Made by a program: the position numbers and the translations under genes. A stretch of 64,000 nt of DNA from Acinetobacter gandensis. Lineage in GTDB: Bacteria > Pseudomonadota > Gammaproteobacteria > Pseudomonadales > Moraxellaceae. Of this stretch, positions 9,328 through 19,583 are shown one piece after another. Under the pieces are notes generated by a model, which searched no databases, was not told the DNA's origin, and saw only the letters and a program-made list of their open reading frames with translations. Each line of letters opens with the position of its first letter. Position 1 is the first letter of the stretch. The stretch covers positions 244,953-308,952 of the forward strand of contig NZ_LZDS01000001.1 in NCBI RefSeq assembly GCF_001678755.1, in the 5' to 3' direction.

Positions 9328-10599
9328 TTGCCTTGGAAGTTTACGTTGAATGCGCCTAGACAAGGGCTATTTGCTAGCCTATTAGTAGTTTGTTTCGCTT
9401 TACATACCTTTTTATTGGTATTGGCAACAACCCACCAACTGAACGAAAACCGTGCCAGTCAGGGACAGCTCATGACCACTCAATTGGTCACAGACAGTTT
9501 ATCTGAGTTGGAACCTGCCAATACTGTGTCTTTAGCATTATTGGCTGATCGCTATGCGACAAATCCGAGTGTTGCATCTATTCGGATCTTAAATGCCAAC
9601 AATCAAGTATTAGCAACCGGTGGTTTGACCAAAACCCGTGATGGCGAAATATTTGTTCGTGATGCTCTACAAAATGAGAAAAAAGTCGGCACCGTTGAAA
9701 TTACCCTGATTAAACCAAGCATTGGTGAGATTCTACGTACCCAATGGGCAGCGATTCTATTTTCATTGTTCTTACACGGTTTATTATGGTTAGCCTATCG
9801 TGCTATTGCCCGTCCAAGCCGTACAGAATATTTGGCGCGCATTAACAACGTATCTCGTTTGAAACATGAAATTCAAACATTGACCCAAGCATTAGAGCAA
9901 GAAAAGCATAATGCTGCCGTTGCGATTGCGCAGGCGCAGCAAAATGCGCAAGCCAAGGCCAAACATAAAGAAATTAAACCTGTGGTACTCGATAGCAATA
10001 GCTTGGCATTGAATATTCAATTTTATGATCCGAAACAATTGCTCGATACGGTCAATAAAACTGTTTCTGTGCCATATTTTAATTTGTGTCAAATTTTCTT
10101 AAATAAAGCCACCGAACTGTGTTTGCAACACTACAAACTTAACAGTTCAGACATTAGCACCGTGCACAAATTTGATGAGCATGGCGCAACCATCAGCATG
10201 ACCGCTGATACACCTGATGCGTTACGTTGCTTGACGATGATCAGTGCTGTGTTCCAATTATTGTCTGATGTTTTATATAAGCGCTACCGTGAAGAAAAGC
10301 GTTTCGTACTGCAAACTCGCAGTGCAATTTCAAGCTCAGTGGAGGCGATGCAGCTTTCTTCTGTTCAAGCGGCCGAGCGTTTGGTACAACAATTATCTGC
10401 TAAAGAAAGTGCGATGCATGTGCCAACCACATTATTAAAAGACATTGCCGATCACTTCCAGTTGGTCAGCTTGCCAAATCCAACTAATGTACTCACTCGA
10501 CACGCCTTTATTATCAATGGTATGGACAGTGATGCAGCCGAATTGGCACAAAGTTTCCGTACTGAAATTTTAAAGTCGAAGCAATCGAAAGCTTCTTAA
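9328..10599 (+). CDS. Inner-membrane protein divergent from serB (Smp/YtjB-like architecture)
   Basis: 423 residues. The first membrane segment is at about 13-35 (LFASLLVVCFALHTFLLVLA), then a periplasmic domain of about 110 residues, a second segment at about 140-157 (WAAILFSLFLHGLLWLAY), a coiled-coil rich in Gln/Ala at about 170-215, and a cytoplasmic region. The topology and its position beside serB recall E. coli Smp (YtjB), but residue-level similarity cannot be confirmed by eye. The start is a TTG at 9328; another TTG six codons later is possible and no ATG fits before the first membrane segment. Function unknown. Confidence 0.7.
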   Translation: MPWKFTLNAPRQGLFASLLVVCFALHTFLLVLATTHQLNENRASQGQLMTTQLVTDSLSELEPANTVSLALLADRYATNPSVASIRILNANNQVLATGGLTKTRDGEIFVRDALQNEKKVGTVEITLIKPSIGEILRTQWAAILFSLFLHGLLWLAYRAIARPSRTEYLARINNVSRLKHEIQTLTQALEQEKHNAAVAIAQAQQNAQAKAKHKEIKPVVLDSNSLALNIQFYDPKQLLDTVNKTVSVPYFNLCQIFLNKATELCLQHYKLNSSDISTVHKFDEHGATISMTADTPDALRCLTMISAVFQLLSDVLYKRYREEKRFVLQTRSAISSSVEAMQLSSVQAAERLVQQLSAKESAMHVPTTLLKDIADHFQLVSLPNPTNVLTRHAFIINGMDSDAAELAQSFRTEILKSKQSKAS

Positions 10600-10610
10600 T
10601 TCTACCGAAT

Positions 10611-10641
10611 AAAAAAATCCCGCCTTAGGCGGGATTTTTTT
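10611..10641. terminator. Bidirectional terminator between converging genes
   Basis: AAAAAAATCCCGCC-TTA-GGCGGGATTTTTTT, a strong 14-bp stem 12 bp after the membrane-protein stop and 12 bp from the ppk stop. Confidence 0.92.
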
Positions 10642-10652
10642 ATTCAACGGGC

Positions 10653-12716
10653 TTAAACCGTTGAAGCTTTTTGTTCTATCAAATAACGCTGCGCACTGTG
10701 CACCGCTTCATTTTCAACACCATTTACTTTGAACCACTGCCCGTCCGATTGTAATTCCCAAGCATTTTGATTGTCTTGTAAATAATTCAACAAACCATCT
10801 TTAATAATGCGTTTTTTCAAACGACCGTCCACAATTGGAAAACACGTTTCTACCCGAGAAAATAGGTTACGCCCCATCCAGTCCGCACTGGCACAGTACA
10901 AACGCTTTTCTCCACCCTGCTCAAAATAATACACCCGCGTATGTTCTAAGAAACGCCCTACCACTGAACGAACATGAATATTTTCAGATAAATCCTTAAC
11001 CTGTGGGATCAAGCAACAAATTGAACGTACGATTAAATCGACCTGCACACCTGCTTGAGAAGCACGATATAAAGCAGCGATCAATTGTGGCTCAGTCAAA
11101 GCATTGACCTTAATGATAATTCGCGCAGATTGACCCACTTTGGCACAGTCAATTTCCTGTTCAATTAACTTGAGCAATTCGATGTGTAAAGTAAAAGGTG
11201 CGTGTAACAAGGCTTTTAATTTGGCCATTTTGCCCATGCCCGTCAGCTCTTGGAACATTCGGTGTACGTCTTCACAAATATCTGGCTGCGTGGTCATCAA
11301 GCCATAATCCGTGTACATGCGAGCATTGCCAGCATGATAGTTTCCAGTGCCTAAATGGACATAGCGTAGTAGCTGATTATTTTCTCGGCGAACGATTAAA
11401 ATCATTTTGGCGTGGGTCTTATATCCCACTATGCCATATACCACGACAGCACCAGCTTCTTGCAGAATATTCGCCACGGTAATATTTGATTCTTCATCGA
11501 AACGCGCACGCAGTTCAATGACAGCCGTTACTTCCTTACCATTACGAGCCGCTTCGGCAAGCACTTGTACAATTTCAGAATCAGGGCCACTGCGGTATAA
11601 AGTTTGTTTAATCGCCAAAACTTTTGGATCTTTCGCCGCTTCACGCAATAAATTAATCACAGGCTGAAATGAATCAAAAGGATGATGCAAAAGCACATCT
11701 TGCGACTTGAGCACATCAAACATACCAGTTTGCTTACGTAAAACTTTGGGTATCACTGGCGTATAGATTGGATATTTTAGCTCTGGGCGTTTAAAACTAG
11801 TGCTTAAACGCGATAAATTAATTGGACCATCAATGCGATAAAGTTCGTTGGGGGTCAAATCAAATTCATTCAGCAAATAATCAATAATAGTTTGTGAGCA
11901 ATCATCTTCAATTTCGAGGCGCACAGCGCGACCAAAGCGTCGTGACGATAATTCATCTTTCAATGCCACGGCTAAATCATCGACATCTTCAGCCAAAACC
12001 AAATCGGCATTCCGCGTCACACGAAAGGCATAACAGCCTTTGGCTTTCATACCCGGAAATAGTTCATTGATATGCTGTTGAATAATTGCAGTCAAAAAGA
12101 TTTGCGTATCGGTATTTCCCGCAACATCAGCCGGCATGTGAATGAGTCGGGGCAAGGAACGCGGTGCTGGCACAATCGCCATCTCAATTGCACGGCCAAA
12201 GGCATCTTTGCCTTCAAGACTGACAATAAAATTTAAGCTTTTATTAACTAACCGAGGAAATGGATGCGATGGATCTAAGCTGATTGGCGTCAGGACAGGC
12301 TGCACTTCTTTACTAAAATACTGACTAATCCATGGCTTATGCTTTTCTAATATATCTTGGAACTGAATAAAGCGAATGCCTTGTGCTTGCAGAGCTGGAA
12401 GAATCGCATGATTTAGCACATTGTATTGCTGCTGTACTGTTTGATGGATGATCTCAGACAATTCATCCAAAATCACTTCAGTTGGGATTGCATCTGGTGT
12501 ACGCGCTATGGCATTCAAATCACGTTGTTTCATCAATCCTGCAATACGAATTTCAAAAAATTCATCCAAATTTCGTGAAAAAATAATGAGAAAATTCAAC
12601 CGTTCTAATAAAGGTAATTGATCATCTAATGCTTGTGCCAAAACCCGACGATGAAAGGCCAAAAGCGATAATTCACGATTAAAATAGGTTTCAGATGAAT
12701 GCTGAAAATGTTCCAT
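10653..12716 (-). CDS. ppk: Polyphosphate kinase 1
   Basis: Reversibly transfers the gamma-phosphate of ATP to inorganic polyphosphate. The 687-residue length is normal for PPK1. The N-terminal region has [10 protein letters not shown] and [11 protein letters not shown]. The phospho-accepting histidine is His435 in GYKTHAKM, the same number as in E. coli, and the second HKD-like motif is at VRSICCLIP through [12 protein letters not shown] single-gene unit: ppx is not adjacent. The start [15 protein letters not shown] agrees with the family. Confidence 0.96.
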   Translation of the reverse strand: MEHFQHSSETYFNRELSLLAFHRRVLAQALDDQLPLLERLNFLIIFSRNLDEFFEIRIAGLMKQRDLNAIARTPDAIPTEVILDELSEIIHQTVQQQYNVLNHAILPALQAQGIRFIQFQDILEKHKPWISQYFSKEVQPVLTPISLDPSHPFPRLVNKSLNFIVSLEGKDAFGRAIEMAIVPAPRSLPRLIHMPADVAGNTDTQIFLTAIIQQHINELFPGMKAKGCYAFRVTRNADLVLAEDVDDLAVALKDELSSRRFGRAVRLEIEDDCSQTIIDYLLNEFDLTPNELYRIDGPINLSRLSTSFKRPELKYPIYTPVIPKVLRKQTGMFDVLKSQDVLLHHPFDSFQPVINLLREAAKDPKVLAIKQTLYRSGPDSEIVQVLAEAARNGKEVTAVIELRARFDEESNITVANILQEAGAVVVYGIVGYKTHAKMILIVRRENNQLLRYVHLGTGNYHAGNARMYTDYGLMTTQPDICEDVHRMFQELTGMGKMAKLKALLHAPFTLHIELLKLIEQEIDCAKVGQSARIIIKVNALTEPQLIAALYRASQAGVQVDLIVRSICCLIPQVKDLSENIHVRSVVGRFLEHTRVYYFEQGGEKRLYCASADWMGRNLFSRVETCFPIVDGRLKKRIIKDGLLNYLQDNQNAWELQSDGQWFKVNGVENEAVHSAQRYLIEQKASTV

Positions 12717-12862
12717 ACCCTCTCAATGCTGCTTAAAACAGTCTATATAAAGTGTTTAGCCGGCATGTTAGGCAGCAGTTATGACATTTATGTTACAAAG
12801 CTTAGGATTGGGCTAAAAACCTTTAGATTGATTGTTTTACTCCATTCATCTTCATATAAAAA

Positions 12863-12892
12863 ATAAAAAAGGAGAGCGATGCTCTCCTTTTC
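12863..12892 (-). terminator. Terminator after the BASS transporter gene
   Basis: AAAAAAGGAGAGC-GAT-GCTCTCCTTTT; 16 bp past the transporter stop on the minus strand. Confidence 0.85.
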
Positions 12893-12907
12893 ATTTTGAA
12901 ATACGTT

Positions 12908-13876
12908 TTAACGTGAATCTGTCGGTTGAGAGGTTTTAGATGGCTCTTCGCTACGACTGGCCCAATAGGTTGCCAAAGCAGGCCCTGAAATATTATGCCA
13001 TAGGCTGAAAATCGCACTTGGAACTGCGGTCAAAGGTGATGCAGCAAAATGGGTCGCAGCCAAAGCCACACCCAAACCTGAGTTTTGCATACCGACTTCA
13101 ATCGATACGGCTTTACAGTCAGCATAAGGCAATTTAAACAAGCGGCTGGCCCAAAAGCCCAATAAATAACCCAAACCGTTATGCAAAGCCACCACAGCTA
13201 AAATCAATAGACCAGACTCTAAAATCTGCACCCGACTGCCAGCAATAATCGCAGCCACAATCGCAACGATCGCCACCACTGAAATTAAAGGCATGACCTG
13301 AATATAGGCTTCAACTTTGCTTTTAAAAATGGTGCGAATAATTAAACCAACAATGATCGGGAACAACACCACTTGTAAAATTGATACCAACATCGACATG
13401 GCATTAATTTCAATCCACTGACTCGCCAACAGGTAAAAAATAGCAGGGGTCAAAATCGGAGCAAGTAATGTTGAAACTGACGTACATGCCACCGAAAGCG
13501 CCGTATTGCCCTTCGCCATATAAGTGATGACATTAGAAGCCGTTCCCCCAGGGCAACATCCCACCAAAATCACCCCAATCGCAATCTCCGTCGGTAATTG
13601 CAATAATTTACACAGTGCAAAAGCTAAACCTGGCATCACGATGAATTGTGCTAATACCCCTATCACCACTGCTTTCGGGCTTTGTAATACACTTTTAAAA
13701 TCACCTAGCGTCATGGTCATGCCCATACCAAGCATGATGATACCTAACATCCATGGAATATAGGCTTTTAGCCATACAAATAAGTCTGGTAGCAACATGG
13801 CTATGCCAGCAAACAACAAGACCCACAGCGCAAAAGTCTTTTGAATAAATTGTGTGAATTTTAAGAAAGCCGACAT
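12908..13876 (-). CDS. Bile acid:sodium symporter (BASS) family transporter
   Basis: 322 residues with about ten hydrophobic segments, running from about residue 12 to 300. The BASS signatures [16 protein letters not shown] and [15 protein letters not shown] are both intact; these form the crossing helices that bind sodium and the anion. The start at 13876 is chosen because GGAAG lies 6 nt upstream, whereas the ATG two codons earlier has it only 2 nt away. Bacterial members import organic anions such as bile acids, pantoate or keto acids; the substrate here cannot be told. It is followed by its own terminator and lies downstream of pncA's terminator, so it is a separate unit. Confidence 0.88.
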   Translation of the reverse strand: MSAFLKFTQFIQKTFALWVLLFAGIAMLLPDLFVWLKAYIPWMLGIIMLGMGMTMTLGDFKSVLQSPKAVVIGVLAQFIVMPGLAFALCKLLQLPTEIAIGVILVGCCPGGTASNVITYMAKGNTALSVACTSVSTLLAPILTPAIFYLLASQWIEINAMSMLVSILQVVLFPIIVGLIIRTIFKSKVEAYIQVMPLISVVAIVAIVAAIIAGSRVQILESGLLILAVVALHNGLGYLLGFWASRLFKLPYADCKAVSIEVGMQNSGLGVALAATHFAASPLTAVPSAIFSLWHNISGPALATYWASRSEEPSKTSQPTDSR

Positions 13877-13903
13877 TGTCATCTTCCATTGGTAGGGGAA
13901 ATT

Positions 13904-13932
13904 AAAAAAGGCACCTCATTGTGCCTTTTCTT
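13904..13932 (-). terminator. Terminator after pncA
   Basis: AAAAAAGGCAC-CTCATT-GTGCCTTTTCTT; on the minus strand it follows the pncA stop by 20 bp. Confidence 0.8.
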
Positions 13933-13951
13933 AGAATATTACTGGAACACC

Positions 13952-14602
13952 TTAGGTCAAAGATACGGCCTGAGCATGTTGCTGCACAATATCTTTCAGG
14001 TAAATACGTTTTACCCCTTTGGCTAACATCTCCTGCCAAGCGTGTTGTAATGAACCTTGCAAATCAATACCTTTGGTTAAGTCAGCAATGACATAAGTTT
14101 CAAAACCTAATTTACATGCATCCATCGCCGTCCACGCTACACAAAAGTCTGTTGCAATACCGACTACAAAAACTGTGTCGATACCGCGCTCACGTAAATA
14201 TCCGGCCAGTCCTGTTGAGGTCTGTTGATCAGCTTCCATAAATGCAGAATAGCTATCAATGTGTTGATGAAAACCTTTTCGAATGACCAATTGTGCACTC
14301 GGTAAATTTAAATCTGGATGTAGCTCTGCATCTTTTGTGCCTTGTACACAATGTGCTGGCCAAAGCACCTGTGTGCCATAGCTCAGCTCAATACTGTCAT
14401 AAGGTGCATGACCCTGATGATTTTCAGCAAAGGAAATATGATCGGCTGGATGCCAGTCCTGCGTTAATACAATATTCTTGAAATACTGCCCGAGCTGATT
14501 AATCCCCGGAATAATTTGGTCTGCATGTGCAACCGCCAAATTTCCCCCTGGAGTAAAACCATTTTGTACATCGACAACAATCAGTGCGGTATTTTTCTGC
14601 AT
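13952..14602 (-). CDS. pncA: Nicotinamidase
   Basis: Hydrolyses nicotinamide to nicotinate and ammonia, feeding PncB. From the ATG at 14602 (GGAT 9 nt upstream) the product is 216 residues. The catalytic triad is visible: Asp11 in VVDVQNGF, Lys109 in IRKGF, and Cys154 in GIATDFCVAWTAMDA. Metal ligands Asp49, His51 lie in QDWHPADH. The long frame that starts six codons earlier places its ATG too close to any ribosome site. The pair pncA and pncB together give a complete nicotinamide salvage entry in this window. Confidence 0.95.
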   Translation of the reverse strand: MQKNTALIVVDVQNGFTPGGNLAVAHADQIIPGINQLGQYFKNIVLTQDWHPADHISFAENHQGHAPYDSIELSYGTQVLWPAHCVQGTKDAELHPDLNLPSAQLVIRKGFHQHIDSYSAFMEADQQTSTGLAGYLRERGIDTVFVVGIATDFCVAWTAMDACKLGFETYVIADLTKGIDLQGSLQHAWQEMLAKGVKRIYLKDIVQQHAQAVSLT

Positions 14603-14675
14603 AATTTCAATCCATTCCAATGCATAAAATGCGTAAAGCCAAGCTGGCTGTATTTCAAAATTTAAGTTGTAGTAT

Positions 14676-15065
14676 TTAGTCTAACGCATAAAAATAAAAT
14701 GACTGCCCATCCTGACAATAACGATACTTCGGCAAATGTTGTATTAATTGCCTCGCAAATCGTGGGTAAATTCGAGCTTTACGTGCAGTCGAAGCATGAA
14801 AATAAAAATAGCGAGATTGCTGACGCTGAATATAATTGACTAAATGCTCACGTGTCTGCTGCATCACCGCAAAAGCATTTATATTTTCCGACACATCTTC
14901 ATAAGTTGGCTCATCAGCAAAGGCGAGCCATGCGTTACGCTGTGGTTGTTGCGTACTGCGCTTAAATACTTGTTTGAGTTCGAGTGTAAATTCATATTGA
15001 TATAGCTTTAAACTAAATTCACGTTGATCCACTTTAAATTGTGCAACCAATTTCTTTTCAAACAT
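14676..15065 (-). CDS. Hypothetical protein, 129 residues
   Basis: Soluble, basic and rich in aromatic residues (SRYFYFHAST, KYRYCQDG, SFYFYALD at the C-terminus). No signal peptide, membrane segment or known motif. The N-terminus reads as a beta-rich module (FSLKLYQYEFTLELKQVF). A GAGG ribosome site lies 4-5 nt upstream. It lies between pncA and an MFS gene on the same strand, but the 70+ bp gaps do not indicate an operon. I do not recognise the family. Confidence 0.6.
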   Translation of the reverse strand: MFEKKLVAQFKVDQREFSLKLYQYEFTLELKQVFKRSTQQPQRNAWLAFADEPTYEDVSENINAFAVMQQTREHLVNYIQRQQSRYFYFHASTARKARIYPRFARQLIQHLPKYRYCQDGQSFYFYALD

Positions 15066-15171
15066 AGCACCTCAATTTTATTTATTCGTCTTCTTTTTTC
15101 GACTTATTATTTCATTTTTTAAAACTGTTTTATCAATGAGTTTGCTTTATCAGGTCTTAAATTGTCGCAAT

Positions 15172-15200
15172 AAAAAAACCCGCTTAGTAGCGGGTTCTTT
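15172..15200 (-). terminator. Terminator after MFS transporter gene
   Basis: AAAAACCCGCT-TAGT-AGCGGGTTCTTT; 32 bp past the transporter stop on the minus strand. Confidence 0.82.
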
Positions 15201-15231
15201 ATGGACTTATCGGTTTAACCGAAAGTTGATC

Positions 15232-16437
15232 TTATGCTGGAATTCGACGTACCAATACCAACATGAAGATTGCAGAGATAATAATACAAGGAATTGCTGC
15301 TGAAATTACACCCGCTGCGCCAAAGCCTGCTGCTAGTAATTGACCTGCAATCGCTGGGCCCATCATTGCGCCAACACGACCAACAGCTGAAGCAACACCT
15401 ACACCTGTACCACGTAATTGTGTTGGGTAAACAATACCACCAAACGCATACAGTACACCTTGACAGCCAATTACGAATGCACCAACCAATGCTGCGGCCA
15501 TGTACATTTGCGTTAATGAACCCGCACCATTTAAAGCAAATAGACCACCTAAAATACCGCCGTACATCAACAAAATAACATAGGCTTTTTTCCAACGGTC
15601 AGTCAGCATACCCAGAATCACTGTACCCACTGTCGCGCTCATCATGAAGTAGAACTGCGCAGTCGCACCATCTTTACGTGTGAAACCAAGCTCAGTAAAC
15701 AATGATGGTAACCAGCTCAACATGATGTAAACCACCATCAATGTAAAGAAGTAACTTGTCCATAAGCACAGCGTGCGTAAACGGTTTTCAGCATCAAATA
15801 GGTTCTTAAATGCGCCTTGTTGTACTGGTGTTTCAGCTTGTTGTGCTTGATCTTTAGCTTTCAAGAATTCACGTGATTCAGGCAAGAAGAAAATCATTAA
15901 CGGAATAACGATAATTGGTAATAAACCGCCTAAATAGAAAATATTTTTCCAGTTCGCACCAAACTCAGTCATCGCAACCAGTGACAAAATTGCTGCACCG
16001 ACAGGCATACCGCAATACATCAAACCTACGGCACGACCACGATTTTGTGGACTTACAGCTTCTGATGCCAAAGTAATTAGAATTGGCATAGCTGCACCTA
16101 AACCTGCACCTGCAAGGAAACGCACAGCTAAAAGGCTATGGAAACTATTTACCCATACAGTACATAGGGTAAAAATAGCAAACATTGCCGTTGACCAAAT
16201 CAGTACTTTTTTACGACCAATACGATCGGCAATTCGGCCACCCACGAGTGCCCCTGGCAATAGACCTAAAATACCCGCACTAAAGAAGACACCGAGCTGC
16301 GAGCTATCCAGCCCGAAATATTCACGAATCCCTGCAGCTGCAATTCCGGCAGCTTGAATATCTAGACCTTCGATTACGGCAATGAGGAAACAGATCGCTA
16401 CCGTGACAATCGCGTGCTTGTTATCTGACTTTTCCAT
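15232..16437 (-). CDS. MFS transporter, aromatic-acid/H+ symporter-like
   Basis: 401 residues with 12 predicted membrane segments. It opens VAICFLIAVIEGLDIQAAG, with the EGLD/DGYD-type charged residue in helix 1 that is typical of the aromatic-acid symporters. Loop 2-3 has GRIADRIGRKK. A central hydrophilic loop (KAKDQAQQAETPVQQG) separates the two halves. The ribosome site AAGGA is 7 nt upstream of the ATG. It most resembles transporters for hydroxyphenylpropionate or hydroxybenzoate, but substrate is a guess since no catabolic genes flank it. It is transcribed toward a hypothetical gene, with a 722-bp intergenic region upstream. Confidence 0.82.
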   Translation of the reverse strand: MEKSDNKHAIVTVAICFLIAVIEGLDIQAAGIAAAGIREYFGLDSSQLGVFFSAGILGLLPGALVGGRIADRIGRKKVLIWSTAMFAIFTLCTVWVNSFHSLLAVRFLAGAGLGAAMPILITLASEAVSPQNRGRAVGLMYCGMPVGAAILSLVAMTEFGANWKNIFYLGGLLPIIVIPLMIFFLPESREFLKAKDQAQQAETPVQQGAFKNLFDAENRLRTLCLWTSYFFTLMVVYIMLSWLPSLFTELGFTRKDGATAQFYFMMSATVGTVILGMLTDRWKKAYVILLMYGGILGGLFALNGAGSLTQMYMAAALVGAFVIGCQGVLYAFGGIVYPTQLRGTGVGVASAVGRVGAMMGPAIAGQLLAAGFGAAGVISAAIPCIIISAIFMLVLVRRIPA

Positions 16438-17159
16438 TGGAGAATCCTTGTTGTCATCAGCTTAAATAAAGGCGCATCATGGCTGAGCGCTATAGATGAC
16501 ATAACTACCAATAAGTTGAAGCTTTTTGTCGGAATTCCAATTACGTGCAAGTTCTAATAGTTTTGTACTTTAATTTACAAAGTCGTAAAAACAATTACAG
16601 CGCGGTAAAAAATATGCAGAGTTGATATTTTCAATAGTTATAACAAGAAAAGATTTCAACCATTTAGAAAAGAACGCATATTTCTATTAGATAAAAAAAA
16701 GATTATTAACCAAGTTTTTAACAATGATTTCAGATAAATCGACACACCATAAATATAGCTTTTAAATCTTTAGTCATTGTTTTTTAATCTTAAATCTTGA
16801 GCAAAAAACACGGATTAGTCGCAAATACAAGCTTTGCACAAAAATAAATCAGACTAAGTGTTCAAAAAATCGTGTCATACCAAGCAAATTAATGCACATC
16901 AGATAATGCTCGTCTGAAAGCTTAGTTCGCTGCAAAAAAACCCAAATTTTACACTTGATTGTTTTAAGTTTGATTTGTATAAAGAATTTTATGCCTTTGA
17001 CCAAAGCATATTGTTCTTATGCGTTTGATCAGTCATAATTTGCGTAAGCATTATTCAATTTGGACCAATCCAGTTGAATAAGCTACAAATCAAAAATACG
17101 AAACCATCCAGAAACCCAAATTCGTCTCTTCGGATGGACAAATAGGATAGCTTTTCAAA
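16438..17159. promoter_or_regulatory. Long AT-rich intergenic region between divergent MFS and dapA genes
   Basis: No gene seen in 722 bp. It must hold the divergent promoters. Near dapA the leader contains CCATCC (17104-17109) pairing with GGATGG (17132-17137), which could form a hairpin 20 bp before the start codon. The palindrome CTTTGACCAAAG lies at about 16995. A lysine riboswitch was looked for and not recognised. Confidence 0.4.
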
Positions 17160-18059
17160 ATGACTCAGCAAGCTCAGACCATTCAAGGTTCAATTGTCGC
17201 AATCGTCACCCCAATGTTTGAAGATGGCAGCGTAGATTGGAAGAGCCTCGAAAAGCTGGTTGAGTGGCATATAAAACAGGGCACCAACAGTATCGTCGCT
17301 GTTGGTACAACTGGCGAAGCATCTACCCTAAGCATGGCTGAACACACGCAAGTGATCAAAGAAATCATTCGTGTTGCCAACAAACGTATTCCAATTATTG
17401 CGGGTACAGGTGCAAACTCTACTCATGAAGCAATTCAACTGACCAAAGAAGCAAAAGAACTTGGTGCAGATGCTGCTTTACTGGTAACACCTTACTACAA
17501 CAAACCAACGCAAGAAGGTTTATACCAACACTATAAAGCAATTGCTGAAGCAGTTGACCTTCCACAAATCTTGTACAACGTACCAGGCCGTACTGGTGTG
17601 GACATGCACAATGACACAGTGATTCGCCTTGCTGATATTCCACAAATTGTCGGCATTAAAGATGCAACTGGTGATGTGCCACGTGGTCAAGAATTGATTG
17701 AAGGCCTAAAAGGCAAAGAAATGGTGGTTTACTCAGGTGATGACGCGACTGCTTATCAATTGATGGGTCATGGCGCTCAAGGTAACATTTCAGTAACTGC
17801 AAACGTTGCACCGAAAGAAATGAGTGAGATTTGCGCCACTGCGTTAGCGGGTGATGCTGAAAAAGCAGAACAGCAAAACAATGCTGTTGCAAATCTACAC
17901 CAAATTTTATTTTGCGAATCAAACCCAATTCCTGTGAAATGGGCACTTCATGAAATGAACCTCATTGAAACTGGTATTCGCTTACCATTAACACCCCTTG
18001 CAGAACAATATCGCACTCCGCTTCGTGAAGCACTAATCACTGCGGGCGTTATCAAATAA
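17160..18059 (+). CDS. dapA: 4-hydroxy-tetrahydrodipicolinate synthase
   Basis: Condenses pyruvate with aspartate semialdehyde, the first step of the lysine/diaminopimelate branch. 299 residues, TIM barrel. Schiff-base Lys167 lies in GIKDATGD; Tyr139 and Arg144 lie in ILYNVPGRTG; VGTTGEAST is the pyruvate-binding loop. The N-terminus is about six residues longer than E. coli DapA. It starts a unit dapA-bamC-purC, the same order as in E. coli, with gaps of 13 and 36 bp, so co-transcription is likely. Confidence 0.96.
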   Translation: MTQQAQTIQGSIVAIVTPMFEDGSVDWKSLEKLVEWHIKQGTNSIVAVGTTGEASTLSMAEHTQVIKEIIRVANKRIPIIAGTGANSTHEAIQLTKEAKELGADAALLVTPYYNKPTQEGLYQHYKAIAEAVDLPQILYNVPGRTGVDMHNDTVIRLADIPQIVGIKDATGDVPRGQELIEGLKGKEMVVYSGDDATAYQLMGHGAQGNISVTANVAPKEMSEICATALAGDAEKAEQQNNAVANLHQILFCESNPIPVKWALHEMNLIETGIRLPLTPLAEQYRTPLREALITAGVIK

Positions 18060-18072
18060 AGAAGAGCAAAAC

Positions 18073-18681
18073 ATGATGCAATTACGTTTAGGACTAAGCC
18101 TGGCACTTTCAGTATTTACATTAGCCGGTTGTAGTTCACTTGCCTTTAATAATGGCACGCTGGACTATAAAAAAACCACCGATGTTGAAGCACTGAAATA
18201 CCCTGAGGGGTCAATGGTTCGTCCAGCAACGCCGTTGTATCCTGCGCCATCGGTTGACCCGCTTGCAATTGAGCATGCACCAAATCTTGAAAACAAGCGC
18301 GGCAACCGCTTCGCCCTTCCTCGTCCAAATGAGGAAAAAAATGATTCAGTTACAGAAACTTCAGCTGACAGTACAAATATTGCTCGACCTCAATTATTGG
18401 TCGATGGAAATCAAAATCCGCTGCTCAAAGTTGAAGGAAATTCTGCTACAATTTGGCAATACACACTTGCTACCCTCAGCAGCCTTAACCATACCATTGT
18501 TGGTCAAAGCAAAAACCGTTACGAAGTAACTGTCAAGGTCGATCAACAGACCTATGTTTTAAGACTTTCTTCTGTAGGTTCAAGCAATAACATCGCTGTG
18601 TTCAATGCCGATAATAGTTTTGCAGACAAAGAAAAAGCTGCAGATCTGTTAGCTCAGATTTACCAAAATTGGCCAGCCTAG
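18073..18681 (+). CDS. bamC: BamC-like outer-membrane assembly lipoprotein (short form)
   Basis: 202 residues. Lipobox LAGC is at about residue 20, so the mature protein is anchored to a membrane. The sequence after it (YKKTTDVEALKYPEGSM, then PLYPAP) resembles the unstructured BamC N-terminal segment that binds BamD. One helix-grip-type domain follows, whereas E. coli BamC (344 residues) has two, so this is a short version. A ribosome site GAAGAG lies 6 nt before the first ATG. Position between dapA and purC, as in E. coli, supports the call. Its function as a BAM accessory subunit is from family knowledge. Confidence 0.8.
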   Translation: MMQLRLGLSLALSVFTLAGCSSLAFNNGTLDYKKTTDVEALKYPEGSMVRPATPLYPAPSVDPLAIEHAPNLENKRGNRFALPRPNEEKNDSVTETSADSTNIARPQLLVDGNQNPLLKVEGNSATIWQYTLATLSSLNHTIVGQSKNRYEVTVKVDQQTYVLRLSSVGSSNNIAVFNADNSFADKEKAADLLAQIYQNWPA

Positions 18682-18717
18682 TCGTACTAGGCATTTTTTC
18701 TCGAAAAAGGTTCCCTC

Positions 18718-19437
18718 ATGTTAAAACAAACCTTGCTCTATACTGGTAAAGCGAAATCTGTTTATGAAACAGATAGTTCAGACCACCTCATCCTAGTTTT
18801 CCGTGACGATGCTTCTGCATTCAACGGCGAAAAAATCGAACAGCTGGATCGTAAAGGTAAGGTGAACAACCGTTTTAACGCCTTCATCATGGAAAAATTG
18901 GCTGCGGCTGGCATCGAAACTCACTTCGAAAAACTTCTTTCTCCAACTGAAGTTTTAGTGAAAAAATTAACTATGGTTCCTGTAGAGTGCGTAATCCGTA
19001 ACTATGCAGCGGGTTCACTATGCCGTCGTTTAGGTGTAGAAGAAGGTAAAGAGCTAACTCCACCAACTTTCGAATTGTTCTTTAAAGACGATGCGTTAGG
19101 CGACCCAATGGTAAACGAGTCACAAGCGATTGCTTTAGGCTGGGCAACTGCTGACCAACTTGCTCAAATGAAAGAATTAACTTACAAAGTAAACGAAGTA
19201 CTTAAAGGTTTATTCGATGCTGGCAACATGCTTCTTGTTGACTTCAAACTTGAATTTGGTGTGTTCCATGACCGCATCGTATTGGGTGATGAATTCTCTC
19301 CAGATGGCTGCCGTCTATGGGACAAAGATACCAAGAAAAAACTCGACAAAGACCGTTTCCGTCAAGGTTTAGGCGGTGTTGTTGAAGCGTATGAAGAAGT
19401 TGCTGCACGTTTAGGTATCGATCTTTCTGATATCTAA
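18718..19437 (+). CDS. purC: Phosphoribosylaminoimidazole-succinocarboxamide synthase
   Basis: Joins aspartate to CAIR in purine synthesis. 239 residues, a normal length. Motifs include [12 protein letters not shown] at the N-terminus, [28 protein letters not shown] and LVDFKLEFG, with [12 protein letters not shown] near the C-terminus. It closes the dapA-bamC-purC unit; a strong terminator follows 20 bp later. Confidence 0.97.
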   Translation: MLKQTLLYTGKAKSVYETDSSDHLILVFRDDASAFNGEKIEQLDRKGKVNNRFNAFIMEKLAAAGIETHFEKLLSPTEVLVKKLTMVPVECVIRNYAAGSLCRRLGVEEGKELTPPTFELFFKDDALGDPMVNESQAIALGWATADQLAQMKELTYKVNEVLKGLFDAGNMLLVDFKLEFGVFHDRIVLGDEFSPDGCRLWDKDTKKKLDKDRFRQGLGGVVEAYEEVAARLGIDLSDI

Positions 19438-19452
19438 TTCGCACAATGAATA

Positions 19453-19487
19453 AAAAAAACCGGGCGATTTCGCTCGGTTTTTTTTAT
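19453..19487 (+). terminator. Terminator after purC
   Basis: AAAACCGGGCGA-TT-TCGCTCGGTTTTTTTT (one G-T pair), directly after the purC stop. Confidence 0.88.
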
Positions 19488-19548
19488 TCCTATTTAGTTG
19501 ATTATTCAATAATCGAAAAAACAGATGTTAACCATAAAAATCATCTGT

Positions 19549-19577
19549 TTCACATTATTTAATCCGCACATTAATAT
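19549..19577 (+). promoter_or_regulatory. Predicted sigma-70 promoter for the small RNA at 19.6 kb
   Basis: TTCACA (19549-19554), a 17-bp spacer, then TAATAT (19572-19577). It is preceded by the inverted repeat AACAGATG/CATCTGTT (19520-19527 and 19542-19549), which could be a repressor or activator site overlapping the -35. The start of transcription would be about 19584. Confidence 0.55.
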
Positions 19578-19583
19578 ACATCC

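Noticed and set aside
16438..17159. Lysine riboswitch before dapA
   Set aside because: The conserved core of the L-box was not found; only a short hairpin is present.
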